Below are positions 9,386 to 21,500 of a stretch of 44,039 nt of DNA, piece after piece. The position numbers were made by a program, and so were the translations under genes. Each line of letters begins with the position of its first letter. Position 1 is the stretch's first letter. The notes beneath the pieces were generated by a model. That model was not told the DNA's origin and ran no database searches. It worked only from the letters and a program-made list of their open reading frames with translations. This DNA comes from Nemertoderma westbladi. Taxonomy: Eukaryota; Xenacoelomorpha; Nemertodermatida; Nemertodermatidae. The stretch covers positions 1 to 44,039 of the forward strand of contig JAUCBJ010001373.1 of assembly GCA_032718475.1 (NCBI GenBank), in the 5' to 3' direction.

Positions 9386-10030
9386 TGTCTTGTACAACAG
9401 TAGACCATAAATTACTATGATACTTTTAGTTCTGTAATTAAACCTGTCATAGAACGAGAGAAAGCCGCCCCAATATTAGATTATTACAACAACATATCCA
9501 TTGGGTAAGAAAGTGGAGGAGAGCCAGCCCGTCTCTTAATTTTTTACTTTATATTACGCGATCAATTTTCACTCATCTCGTCATGAACCCAACATGTATG
9601 TAACCTTTTGTTAAATTTGTTGGCTATGCGTTTGCGGTTGTTTTTCACACTTAAATATTTTGGTTGTGAAATGTTACAGGGCATAGCTATCTGAGATATT
9701 TCATTTATATTTTATTATGAGAGGAAGAAGAACATACAACGTTATTTACTATATATGTAACAAAATAATTGTTTTCGGGTTTAACTTGGAAGCCTCCCCA
9801 AATAGTTGATATACAATTATATTTAAAATTATTTCCATGGTCATGGTCATTCACCCGTCTTTAGTTAGAAATTTGTTTGCATGAAAGACAGTTTAGTTTA
9901 GTTTTTACTGATTTATTATCTCTTATCTGACTGGGGTAATAATAAAGGATAGGATAAATGGAAGCAAAGTGTGACAGTAACAAATATTTCCCCGTCACCC
10001 TAGCATCTCTTAAGTATATGATATATCAAA

Positions 10031-10079
10031 GGGGGAAGTTTGGATTCACTGCATAAATGCAGTTCACCAAACTTCCCCC
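10031..10079. other. Long perfect-stem hairpin (cruciform or small-RNA-like)
   Basis: GGGGGAAGTTTGG (10031-10043) pairs over 13 bp with CCAAACTTCCCCC (10067-10079). Inside, ACTGCAT and ATGCAGT pair over 7 bp around a two-base loop, separated from the outer stem by a 4/3-base internal loop. A further CTTCCCCC follows at about 10095-10102. It could be a MITE remnant or a folded transcript; function is unknown. Confidence 0.75.
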
Positions 10080-10946
10080 GAATGCACACTGTAACTTCCC
10101 CCTTCCCACAAATATCCACTGTTGAATTAATTTGAAGCGATATAATAAGTACAAAATTGTGCGAGTTTTTAATTGTGTGGTCCAATTGTTATTTGATTTC
10201 TATTTATTATTTAAAGTGCATTTAATATCACACTGGTTTTTAGAATATTATACTATACAACCTTATGTTTTATTAATTTACCCAATCGAAGCCTCATAAG
10301 GGCCGGTTATTTGTATGCATATCCCCTAATGCGCTCAGTAAGGTTCAAACAACATATTAATATGAAAATAAAGTATCTGCAAAGAAAAGAACCCAATATA
10401 TTATACTATATAATTTGACCTTATTAAAAAATTTGCACTTTTGCACACTTATTTGTACAAATGCACTTTAGCAGATCGTACGTAATGGTGGCTCTTATTT
10501 AACAAACTTATGTTTATCCTCTACCGATCTACGATGGTGTATGATCAAGTGTCAGTCGCTAAAAGTGTCAAAAATCCAATTTAATAAATCTGGATTTGCG
10601 ATTTTGGACCATATTCATGGACATTTTTAAGTCACTTTATAGACATAAAAAGTTAAACAAATGTTACGATTATAGTTAGAAATCATTCCAAACTACATTT
10701 TAATCCAAAAAATAATATTCTACGATGAATAGAACTGGAAATAACAGTGTTTGAAATATCGAAAAAATGTTCACTATTTAAGTGCATTTTGCACTAAGTG
10801 CACATAAGTCTTTTCCCAAGTTGTATCCTATTTCACACACTACAATCTATCCTCTATCCAATGAAAAAAGTTTCAGATTAAACGGCCCTGTAGAACCGAA
10901 GTTATTTATGTTTAAAAATAGTCACTCGAAAATTTCAAATTCTCTT

Positions 10947-11019
10947 GGTCACATAGTCTAGTGGTTATCAATCACGTTAATGAAACCTAAGTTCGCGGGT
11001 TCGAAATCCAATATTGACC
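10947..11019 (+). pseudogene. tRNA-like sequence (degenerate tRNA or SINE head)
   Basis: A 73-base stretch has an A-box-like TAGTCTAGTGGTTATCA, a B-box-like GGGTTCGAAATCC and ends that pair over 5 bp (GGTCA with TGACC). The anticodon arm and T stem do not pair well, so I do not call a functional tRNA or an isotype. Confidence 0.4.
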
Positions 11020-12598
11020 TGACCATTCTTAATTTTTTTGCAAAAAAAATTATTTTTATTTTTTCACTAAAATCGCTCTAACTTCGGTTCTGGTGGTCCA
11101 AATTCAATAAAATTGGTATATTCTTTGCCGTAATTTTTTTCTTAATCTTTTGAGAAGGGGTTATTTTTGGCCCCAAAAAAATTAAAAAAAAGGGCCAAAA
11201 TAACGCGATATTTTTCGACCCTTAAAATTCGTAATTTTAATTATATATGTTAAGATAAAAGATAGCGGAGTTAATTTGATACTTTTTACAGGTACTTTTG
11301 GCGCAATACGCTAAATTATAATGGAATAGCGATTTGTTAAAAAAAAAAAATTTTCGTCCCTTTTTATAAATATTATATTTCACACGATCGCCTGCCGCTC
11401 CAGTTTTATAATACCTCCGGCGCTGTGATTAACGCTGTTAGATAGATAATTTAACGCACTATAAGTCTGTGTAAACAAATCTCCCGTAAGTTAAGTAGTT
11501 TTCGAGCTAGACGATTTCCCGCGAAGCAAGTTTGAAGCGCGAAATTATAATTTTGGCCCTCATTTTTTTAATATCATCCTTGGAGCAAAACCGATAGCAT
11601 ATTTGAATTCCCCGTATGGATATTGACTGTATAGAATGTACCTTAACCAACTAAAGTTAAAAATAAAAAATTATTCGATAAAAACTACTTTACAAATTCT
11701 GGCCCTTTTTGGCCCCTATTGCCGACATATTTTTTGTACCCCCATTCGATAGGAACGTAGCCCCAATGGTCTTCTACGAGTTTCATAAAAGAATTAGTGG
11801 ATTCCTACCCGCGTTGTCGAATTAAACATTTCGGAAATAAGTTTTCCAAAAAAGACGGACAAAAACGTACAAATTTACAGCCCCTTTTTCCACCCGAAAT
11901 TTTAATAAATATCTTACCCCCATTCGATACGAAGGTAGTACCACTCTTCCCCTTTCCAACCGCGTTACTTTCGTCCCCGTACGATTAATATTAGCCGAGT
12001 TATAGCGGATCCCGCAAAGTCATTTTGTCCGTTTTTTCAACTTTGACGGACATTTTCGGAAAAAAGGCGTGGTAATCTTTTTTGAAAAAAAAAACGAATT
12101 CACTAATTAATCCCTTCTATCGTATCCCGGCGTCGGCTAAGCAATAACCTAGGGTTTTTTCGAGCCACTGTAGAGCGCCTTTCAAAAAAATTTTAAAATT
12201 GTCGAAAAAATGACGGATTTTTGTCCGCCGTGTCCGTCGAAGGGTTAGATTTAATAATGTTAGAGTTGCTAATATCTTAGAATTCCGAGCCGCTCCCCTG
12301 GTGAGAAAATAAAAAAATTTGGTCTGTTCCTTCATCGAAAAGTCCCCCAGAATCCCAAGTTAACCTATATAGTTAGCGATGGCCTGCGGCTTTAGGAGCG
12401 GCCGCGGTATTCACCTCCCTCATAGCGGCCGCGGCGGTGTTGCGTCAAATGGAGAAATATTTATCCCACCAAGTTTGTACTTGTGTAACCCAGGTTACAG
12501 AAGGGCTGAATCTAACCAAAACAAACAATCGTTTAAGTTGCATGTTTTTTTATATTTTATTAATTAATAGTTCATTACTTTTTACATGCTGCCTGTAG

Positions 12599-15500
12599 GA
12601 TGACGATATGGAAGAGGTAACGTTACACCATTTATTTGCATGTTACGATCTCGTCCTATGGCTGTGGTTTTGGTTTATATACATTCGCCCATATAAATGC
12701 TACAAAGTATACTATTATATGGGACCGTTTGATGTGCTTGCTCACTTTCTCAGCTTAGATCAATAACATCGTATTATTTTCAGGAAGAAATCTACAGATT
12801 GCAGTCTAAAGTGGCTTCCCTTGAGAGAGAAATTGTTGATGTTAAAGAGGATTCAGAGCGGAAACATTTAGCTGAGATGGAAGCATTAAAACTCCGACTT
12901 TCGGAGGAAATGGAGGAATTCCGACTAGAAAATGAAGAAATTATTAAAAAGCTACAGGTTAGGCTTCAATGTACAACACCAATCTACTGTATTATACGAC
13001 TCCCCTGTTATACTCGTTAACCAATGAATGCTATTGATATTCCATAGGAAGAGCATATCGGAGCCATGAGGGACTTAGAGGAAGCCATGGAAGATAAAGT
13101 TAAGGAAGCTGCTGCTAAGGTGAGAGTTTACAAGGCATATCACGCCGATCACAAAGTAATCATTAACGATCTGATATTATTTTGGGGGGGTATATGAGTC
13201 TTCACTTCCATACATTGTATATATAAGCATACACAAAGTACATTACAAAGCTTACTATACACTGTATCACATATTATTACTGTATATAAAGCAAAGCAAA
13301 GCATTATATTTATATTATAGTGGAACCTACTGTACTAGTTATCTTATATTTAAACGGTTTTTCTTTTAGTCTCGGCAGCTCTCAAGTCGAGAAGTTGGAG
13401 ATCCGTATGCGTTGGAGGATGAAGAGAAATGGGTGAGTGAAAACCGACACAAAACATTTTTAAATAAATATAAAACCAAACTACAGTACCAAAAACGATA
13501 CAGGTTGGTGGGATAAATTAATTAAACCTAAGGCTGTCTAACATCAATAACTAACAACATTTAACTGTACTGTAAGTTTGTTTTATTATTATAAATCGAT
13601 TGAAAAATATTACCTACTAATAATATTAATATATTTTATTGTTTCTATTTGGCTGCTTTTGGATTCCAAATTTAACCATATTTGGATTTGTTGATTTTAA
13701 TGGTTACCCAGGCAACTAGTAGCGTTGTTGTGGATGGAGTTGTTTTGCCCAGTCAACCCCGCGAGAGGTCTTCCAGTTTGTTGTCTAACCTTTCGGGTAA
13801 CATTGCTGACTTTGCCGAACGTGATTTCGATAGGGACCTTATGGTTTTAATGGTATGTGTGAATTAATATCTGTGAACCAATCAGCATTGCGTACGTGTC
13901 TATATACCTTAGGTCTACTACGTATAGCATTATAAACCATAATTACTTGTGTCCTACTATACAAGGGATACTATATTAATTGGTATGAATTGGTTCCATA
14001 TTTATATATTTATGAAATCCTTATTTTAATTATTTATGGGTAAAACATTGTAATTTCAGATATTTTTGTTTTTGGTTTAACTTTTATGAAAATAGTATTA
14101 TTACATTTCCGTAAGATTTATGTTAACAGATAGCTGATTACTCCCAAAAAAACTCAACATGTTCTTTAGACTTTAGTTTATTGTTTTGGTTAAAATGACG
14201 TAACACTGTAACCTGCTCCTTTCCCTTAACATTTTGAGACGAAATATTAATTCGCCGAAATTGTATTTGCGTCCAATCCCCCCCCCCCCCCCCCCCCACA
14301 TACTGTATAACTGCTATAACATTTTATTAATCGTTTCATCAATACTAGAAAACCGATTTGGAATCTATCAATGAACAATTCAATACCTCAGCCCGAACCA
14401 GAAACCTGGGTAAACCAGGTCGCCATCGGCCCTTCCTAGTACGAAAGGTTGGTAAACAGCTAACGTTGCATGGCTGCGATAAAGTACTGTATAATCTGTG
14501 ATTTATTTTCATTTGTACATAAGTGACTCCTTAAACCTTTAAAGTATTGCTTGTGAGATTGTACCCACAATATTCCTGGTCTATGGAAACTTTAGCTACA
14601 GTGAATTAGTCGTACCTAAATATAAATTGTGTTGTTTACTGAGTTCTGTCGCTTGTGTTTAAATCCAATGTTTGCAAGTTAGTTTTAGTTTTTTTGCAAA
14701 ATTATAGGCCTATAGTTACTGTGATATTGAATGTATTCGGTCCGCATGTAAACTTGACAAATGTGTTTGGGGATGTTAAGTTTGTTTATATAAAATAATA
14801 AATATTTATTATAATTAAGTTTTTTTCTCTCTTTCTCTCAAATCATTTGCATCAATGGAAAGTAGAAAGATAAACATCCATCAGCTGACCAACCAAAGAT
14901 GCTCCAAACAGAACCTGCATTACCCGTTAATGATTCTCCAAAAAAACATTCGTTTGCGATAACATCATTCGATACACCATCAGAACTGACCTATGGGGGA
15001 ACCGACGTTAGAAATGGTCATTCGCTGTCCATGAGTGTCAATGGCGATCAAATGGAGCGTCCATTAGCAGTTTATCAAGAAGAAGGTTCAATAGAACTTG
15101 ATAAGAAAGAACATTCTTTGGCATCTTTTAATAAAGAGCGATCTTTAGCAGGTGGTAAAAAAGGAAACCCATTAGTATTTGTTAAAAACGTTGGCTTGTT
15201 CACCGCCATTGCTCCGAAACAATTTTCTTTCGCAATCGCCGCTCCAAAAACACCTTCTTTCGTAGCCGTTCATAAGGAATCCTCGTTCATAGCTGGTCGA
15301 ACCGGTAAAAATGATATCAAAGATGGAAATGTCGAAACTTTGGATGACAAAGTTGTTGATATAAATCATACCACTTGTGTAAGATGCCGTCCAAAGGAAG
15401 AAGATCATGTAGCTAATGGATACAGCAATGGTAGTGATGTTGGGTCCTTGAGTCCGGGAGCCGTTGCTATTGGTGACCAGCCGTTGACTGCCGACCTGTG

Positions 15501-18500
15501 GGTAGGTTCGGGATCAACTGTGCAAACAAGTCATTATCCCCCCCCCCCCCCCCCCCCCCCACTCCCCACCCCACCCCACCCCCAACCTCCGCCCCCTACC
15601 CACCCCCCCCCCCCCCCCACCCCCGTTCATCGCAACACACCTTTAATTTAACCTCTTTTTAACCTTTGCTTTCTTTTCACATTTCACTCTAAAATCTTTC
15701 CTGCATCTTGCTCCGACTATATAAATCAAAGAATATTAGCCGTATAAAAACATTGCTTTGCCTTTACTATATTGTTTTACCTACAAGAAGGCCTAGTTTC
15801 TTTTAAATCGCATTTTGATTGTTTTCTTTCTGTGAGTTTAACTTGTTATAATATCATTCAAATTAACAAGAGCATACTGTACATTTCTTTTTCAATTGTT
15901 GTTACATTGTGGGGCGAGCCACGAAGTGAGTGAGCCTTAGCGTAGTGGTACCATTAATCAACGTTAATCAACGAACGTGTTAAATATTTATTTACTCTGC
16001 TAGTTTCATTTGCGTTGAGAATAATGTAGAACATTTTTCTTTGAGTGTAGCAAAGTCTTTATTTCACTCACGGAACTGAATAAAATTCTTACTTTTAAAC
16101 AGAATGCATTATTACGAAATATTGACTGTTTGTTTTTACTTAACTCCCGTTTTTTTATTTACTCACTAATGATGATATGCATTATAGTCGGCAGTACCAG
16201 AAGACCAACTGAAGGTTCGTTACAACCAATACAGAAAGTTGGCAATGATACGCATTAAACAACAACAGGAGCAGTTGAAGGAACAGACTGAAAGACTGGA
16301 GACAAACGAACGGTCACTGAAAGGACAAGTGCACGACTTACAGCAGAAGTGGGAGTCGGTTAGTTAAATTAACATATACAACTGGGGGCAATTATTAATT
16401 GAGGTTTCTAAATATTTTATGCTTGTAATGTATTCCCAGTAGTGGTGGTCTTTATAATTATGCACTCAATATATAAATTCGTTTCAGGAACGGCAGATGT
16501 TGCAAGACCAAGCCGACCAGGCTAGGCGTTTACAGTTGGAAGCTGAAAGAGAAGCAGACGAAGCCATGCTACAGTTAGATCAGTTCATTACTGAACAGGA
16601 AAAACTGGTAGGTTTATTAACGAAGATGCTACAGTTAGATCAGTTCATTACTGAACAGGAAAAACTGGTAGGTTTATTAACGAAGATGCTACAGTTAGAT
16701 CAGTTCATTACTGAACAGGAAAAACTGGTAGGTTTATTAACGAAGATGCTACAGTTAGATCAGTTCATTACTGAACAGGAAAAACTGGTAGGTTTATTAA
16801 CGAAGATGCTACAGTTAGATCAGTTCATTACTGAACAGGAAAAACTGGTAGGTTTATTAGCGAAGATGCTACAGTTAGATCAGTTCATTACTGAACAGGA
16901 AAAACTGGTAGGTTTATTAACGAAGATGCTACAGTTAGATCAGTTCATTACTAAACAGGAAAAACTGGTAGGTTTATTAACGAAGATGCTACAGTTAGAT
17001 CAGTTCATTACTGAACAGGAAAAACTGGTAGGTTTATTAACGAAGATGCTACAGTTAGATCAGTTCATTGCGAATAGGATCAACTGCTCTGGATCAAGTC
17101 TCAAATCCGATCAAGTGATCTGATCACTTCCTGGAGGTCCACTACTTATGTTACAAGAGCGAAGGTTTAACTCCACCGAATTATAGATGTCTAGGGATGT
17201 CCGTAGAATTTCTAGTCCACTACAATACGGTATTGAGGATAAAGGGAGGAGTTACTGTGTTAATGTAATCTGATTAGATCATTGATTTTCATTTATCCAG
17301 ATAGTGAGTGACCGCATATTGACCGCAAGTGAAATAAAGTTTCATTTATTGTTTTGGTTATAAAACACCGATACTGCAACTTGCTCGTTTCCCTTAATGT
17401 TTCACATTAAATTAAATTAAATTTACCTTTTTAATTTTAATTTTATTATAAATTTATTTTATTAAGTTTACCATTTAATTAAATTAAGTAAACCCACCAA
17501 ACACTTATTTGGTGCTTCATGGCTCCTTATAGATGTCACACTCAACTAGAGTTATAATCTATAATCTCTTTTATTATGAGTTATAAATGTCACAATTGGA
17601 TCCCTCATCGATCCTCAAAAACACATTAACGGGGGATATTTCACGTGCAAAATTCTCGAAATCACACAATCCCCTTATGTAAAAAGGGAAATTAGGCGCG
17701 ATATGGTTCCGTCTTAATTTAGTATTCCATTTAGTGTCGAATGTCTAGAAGAAATATATATAAAAAACTTGTTACATTATAGTACTGAGTTGGATAAGCT
17801 GATAGATTTACAGACGACGTTTTGCTACAATTGGATTACTTTATTACTATAGTCACGAAAAACTGGTAGATTAACGGACGCAGCTATGGAACACAAATAA
17901 TAATATTCGTTTTAGAGGAATCTAAAATATAATTGTGTTTTTTTAAGTATCGAAATAGACTCTCGGAAGTATTTTCATTTTGAGTACAGTCCGGTATAAT
18001 GTACCTACATTTAATGGAATGTTTATAAGTTTGTTTATCCACTAACGCTTTATTTTCTTCCACGCCTACTTAACTCTATTACCATGGTTACGGTAGCTAA
18101 CGATGCCAGACGAGTTTAAATCGGATCTCCGGGAGGCGGCGGCCTCGATGGATCCTAACGAGAGCAATCTCATGTACCGAGTCGCCATCCGACGATCGTT
18201 GAGCATCACGGAAGACAGCACGGGGTTCCGTGCGGCACACGGCGGCAATAAAGCGAATCGGGGAATAACTGAGGAAGCTGATGTAAACAAAGCGACACCT
18301 AGCGGTAGTAAAAGTAATTGGGTAGCACCACGGAGGTTGTCAACACCGGTAATGGAGGAGGATCACGATAGTGCTTCTTCTGGAATACTTGACAGCAACA
18401 AGAAGGGACAGAAAGGTGATGGGCTCCCGTCTGCGACTACAGATATCTCCGAAACAGAATATACTACGACCATATTGAACGGCGTACAACAGACATCGAC

Positions 18501-21500
18501 TGCGGTTCAGTTAATGGATCGAATTCAGCAAATAGCCTTGACTCAACCTTCGATTATAACACAACTTATGAACATGGTTTCTGAAAAGGATAATATAATA
18601 ATACCCCAAACTCCACATCCAGCTGAAACTCCTGTGTCTCATCATTCACATAATTTGATTGACTCTCAATCACCTTTTACGGCGAAAGATACAGATGTGT
18701 GTTTTCCATCGCTCGGACCACATATTGTGTCAAAATCTGTTTGTCAACAAACTGATCCTTATCTGGGTAAACGGAGCTCATTGTGTTATGTGGACGCGAG
18801 CACACAATTAGATTCCACCTGTTCAACTGAGAATGATATTCCATCTATCCGACAAAGTGTTCGTTTGTTGTGGAATGAATCTTTTATCGACGCAATTGAT
18901 GTCAAAAACGAAACAACTGAGGTAAAGAAGTCCGACAATAACAATATAGACTTTATTACTATTGGTGTAGATTCCAAAGACCACGATAAAGACGCTTTGA
19001 GTTATGGATTACTTAGCAATATATTGTCCAATGAAAACCCCCCAGTATTCATTGAGAGACCCAATACGATGCCGAGGTTTAAAGAAAGCAGTAGTCGGGT
19101 ATCCGAGCGGGAAGGCGGGCGATTGGTTGGTAAGTTGGTCCCGAAGAAACGACTAAAAGATAACAGCCCTGTGAAGAGCAGCAGTGGAAGTTTTGGCTAT
19201 TTGTTGACAACGCGGCCTATTAAACCGCTCGCACCTCTCGGGGTAGATAACGGAGTTAGTAAAGTCTTTGAGTCGGTATGTAAACCACAGGTTGATAGAG
19301 TGGCTCGTCCGCGTAGTGCGATCCCTGCCTCAGCGATGGAACGCAACAGACGGGAAACGACAAACAGACAGCAGACCAACACACCGCCGACCTTTGTTGT
19401 AACCTCGACCGGGAAAACACCATCAACAAAACGGCAACTCCATAGGTCAACAGTTGACAATACCGCCGCCAATACAGAAATAGATTCCATCGGGAATAAA
19501 GACAATAAATTGACAGATAATAAAGTGACAGATAGCACTAACAGAATCGTTGGCATACAATGGTCTGATGCCAAAATCAAACCTGTTGAAAAAAATAAGA
19601 TAAATTCCAAAACTAAAGGCAAAATCCGTGGAGGTTCCAAATCTGTCAGTGATATTGAAACGAAAATTACTATTATTCCTTCAATTATAATAACTATGGA
19701 TGATAGTGATGCGGAGGAGGATGGTGTGACTGTAGACAATAATGAGAAGAAGATACCAATTGACACCAATGATACTTTTGTTAACCGGGAAGATTCCAAA
19801 GAAGATGAGGTTTCACCATCTGCCGATGGTAGAGATGATTTTACGTCCAATCAGGAGCCTGATATGGTTGATGGTGACGAGTTTCCCATGGATGATAATA
19901 ACCCGTCTGTTGGGGTCGATAAACAGGTGTTTGGTTTATACATGGTTGCATTTGGCTGCATAAATTAGAGATTTCAACTACAAAAAAACACAAAGCATTA
20001 TTGTTTAGCATTTTATACTATAGTCTGAAGTTGTATGCATAACGCTTAAATGTTAAGTTACAAAGCTGCTATCATTGTAAAATAATCTTAGAACATACTT
20101 TTTGTAATAGATTAGATTTAATACGCATGAAAGTTTTGTCTAATTGTTGCGTCATACATTAGCTATATGTTTTAGATCACATCGAAATTTACCTTGAAAC
20201 CGGTTTTATTCTTACTACCCCCTTTAATAAAATATAGCCAACTTCCCATTATAGTATATGCACAGAGCACCAATGTTGTCTACTCTGCTTCATGTTGCTC
20301 TTGGTAAACAATAAAGCCAATATCAATGTTAGATTAGTTACCATAGCGCTGATTGCTACTTAAATATTAATTCAGTTGATTATTAATTATCGAATTTGCC
20401 ATTCCATCTTTATAAAATGTCCACAACTATTTATCCACTGATGAACCTTCCTGACCTTATTGTTAACATTGCCTTATAGCACGGCACAGGTGACTACCTC
20501 ACTCATGAGGTCAGACATTACTACAGACTGAACCAGGAACAACGCGAGCAATATCTGAGGTCATTGACCTCCGATAACCGAGTTGCATTGTTAGAGTTAC
20601 TGAAACATACCCCAGACGATGACCCAGAGGCCGCGAGAATCAGAAAGGTTAGCGAATATAATATGTTCTAGAATAATGCTGTTACCACGAGTAACCCACA
20701 AATCGAAGTTTTAATTAATGTGTGATGACTATCACAGAAGAATGTCAGTCATATAAGGACAGTTGTCTGTCTACATTAATCTATCGAACAATGTTTGAGA
20801 ATTTAATTTAATTTTCTCTTGAGTTACTCTTGTTTGTTTAGAATAAGACGCATTTATTTTATTGGTCTAAAACAATTTGCTTTTCAACTAAAATTTTTTT
20901 TCACAAAATTTTGCACTTAAAAAATGTATTTTTTTATCACCAAAAATAAAACTGTAACTCCGCATATTTTTTTGGTTAGAATAACGTGCCACTGTAAACT
21001 GCTCCTCTCCCTTATTTAGTGATAATTAATATATTTTTAGTGATAACTGAAGATTTAGTGATTTTTCTATTAATATGTAATGAAAGATTATAATTTTTAG
21101 TCGGTCGATAAATGACTGACATTATAGATTAGTTACAAACTACTGTACAATAAATGTGTATTCATTCACCAATGTTTTAGGCCGAAGAAGAGAAGGAGAG
21201 TGCGTTGGCGTTATTGGCTCTACAGAGAGAGGAGTTGGAGAGATTGAGAGGCCATTCGTCTAGCCGCCGATCCGGTAGGGACACATCCGCGGACCATCCT
21301 GTCGTTGTGGAGTTCCTTAAAACCTACGATGTTCTAGTTGATCTTAAAGAAACTCTAACCAAAATCTTTGTAGATTCCAGTTAGTAGGGGCGGGGGGGAG
21401 TTACTGTCCATATGGACTAGACGCTTAATGTTCCTTTAACTTATTATTTAAATATGAGTCAACCAGATACATTGAAGGTTTATGAGAACATGGCATATTG

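Larger units (their letters stand above)
9399..12598. other. Intergenic region, AT-rich, no supported gene
   Basis: It holds a hairpin at 10031-10079, a tRNA-like sequence at 10947-11019 and a shorter hairpin near 11161-11203. From about 10900 to 12350 there is low-complexity sequence with repeated phrases such as TTTTTGGCCCC and TTTTCGACC, probably an old repeat. Short open frames near 11797-11988 and 12117-12335 have no protein-like features. The start of the coiled-coil gene may lie in the right part, but I could not identify a first exon. Confidence 0.5.

Noticed and set aside
10947-11019. Functional tRNA gene
   Set aside because: The A and B boxes are good, but the anticodon arm and T stem do not fold, so I list it only as tRNA-like.
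11797-12335. Short open frames in the intergenic region
   Set aside because: Composition is biased by simple repeats and there is no domain, splice or start context.
12379-12500. Possible first exon (MACGFRSGRG...) ending before GTTACA
   Set aside because: No protein-like conservation, GC-rich repeats of GCGGCCGCGG, and no clear join to the 18-bp exon.
16566-17069. CRISPR-like array
   Set aside because: Units are contiguous without spacers, coding, and in an animal gene; it is a minisatellite.
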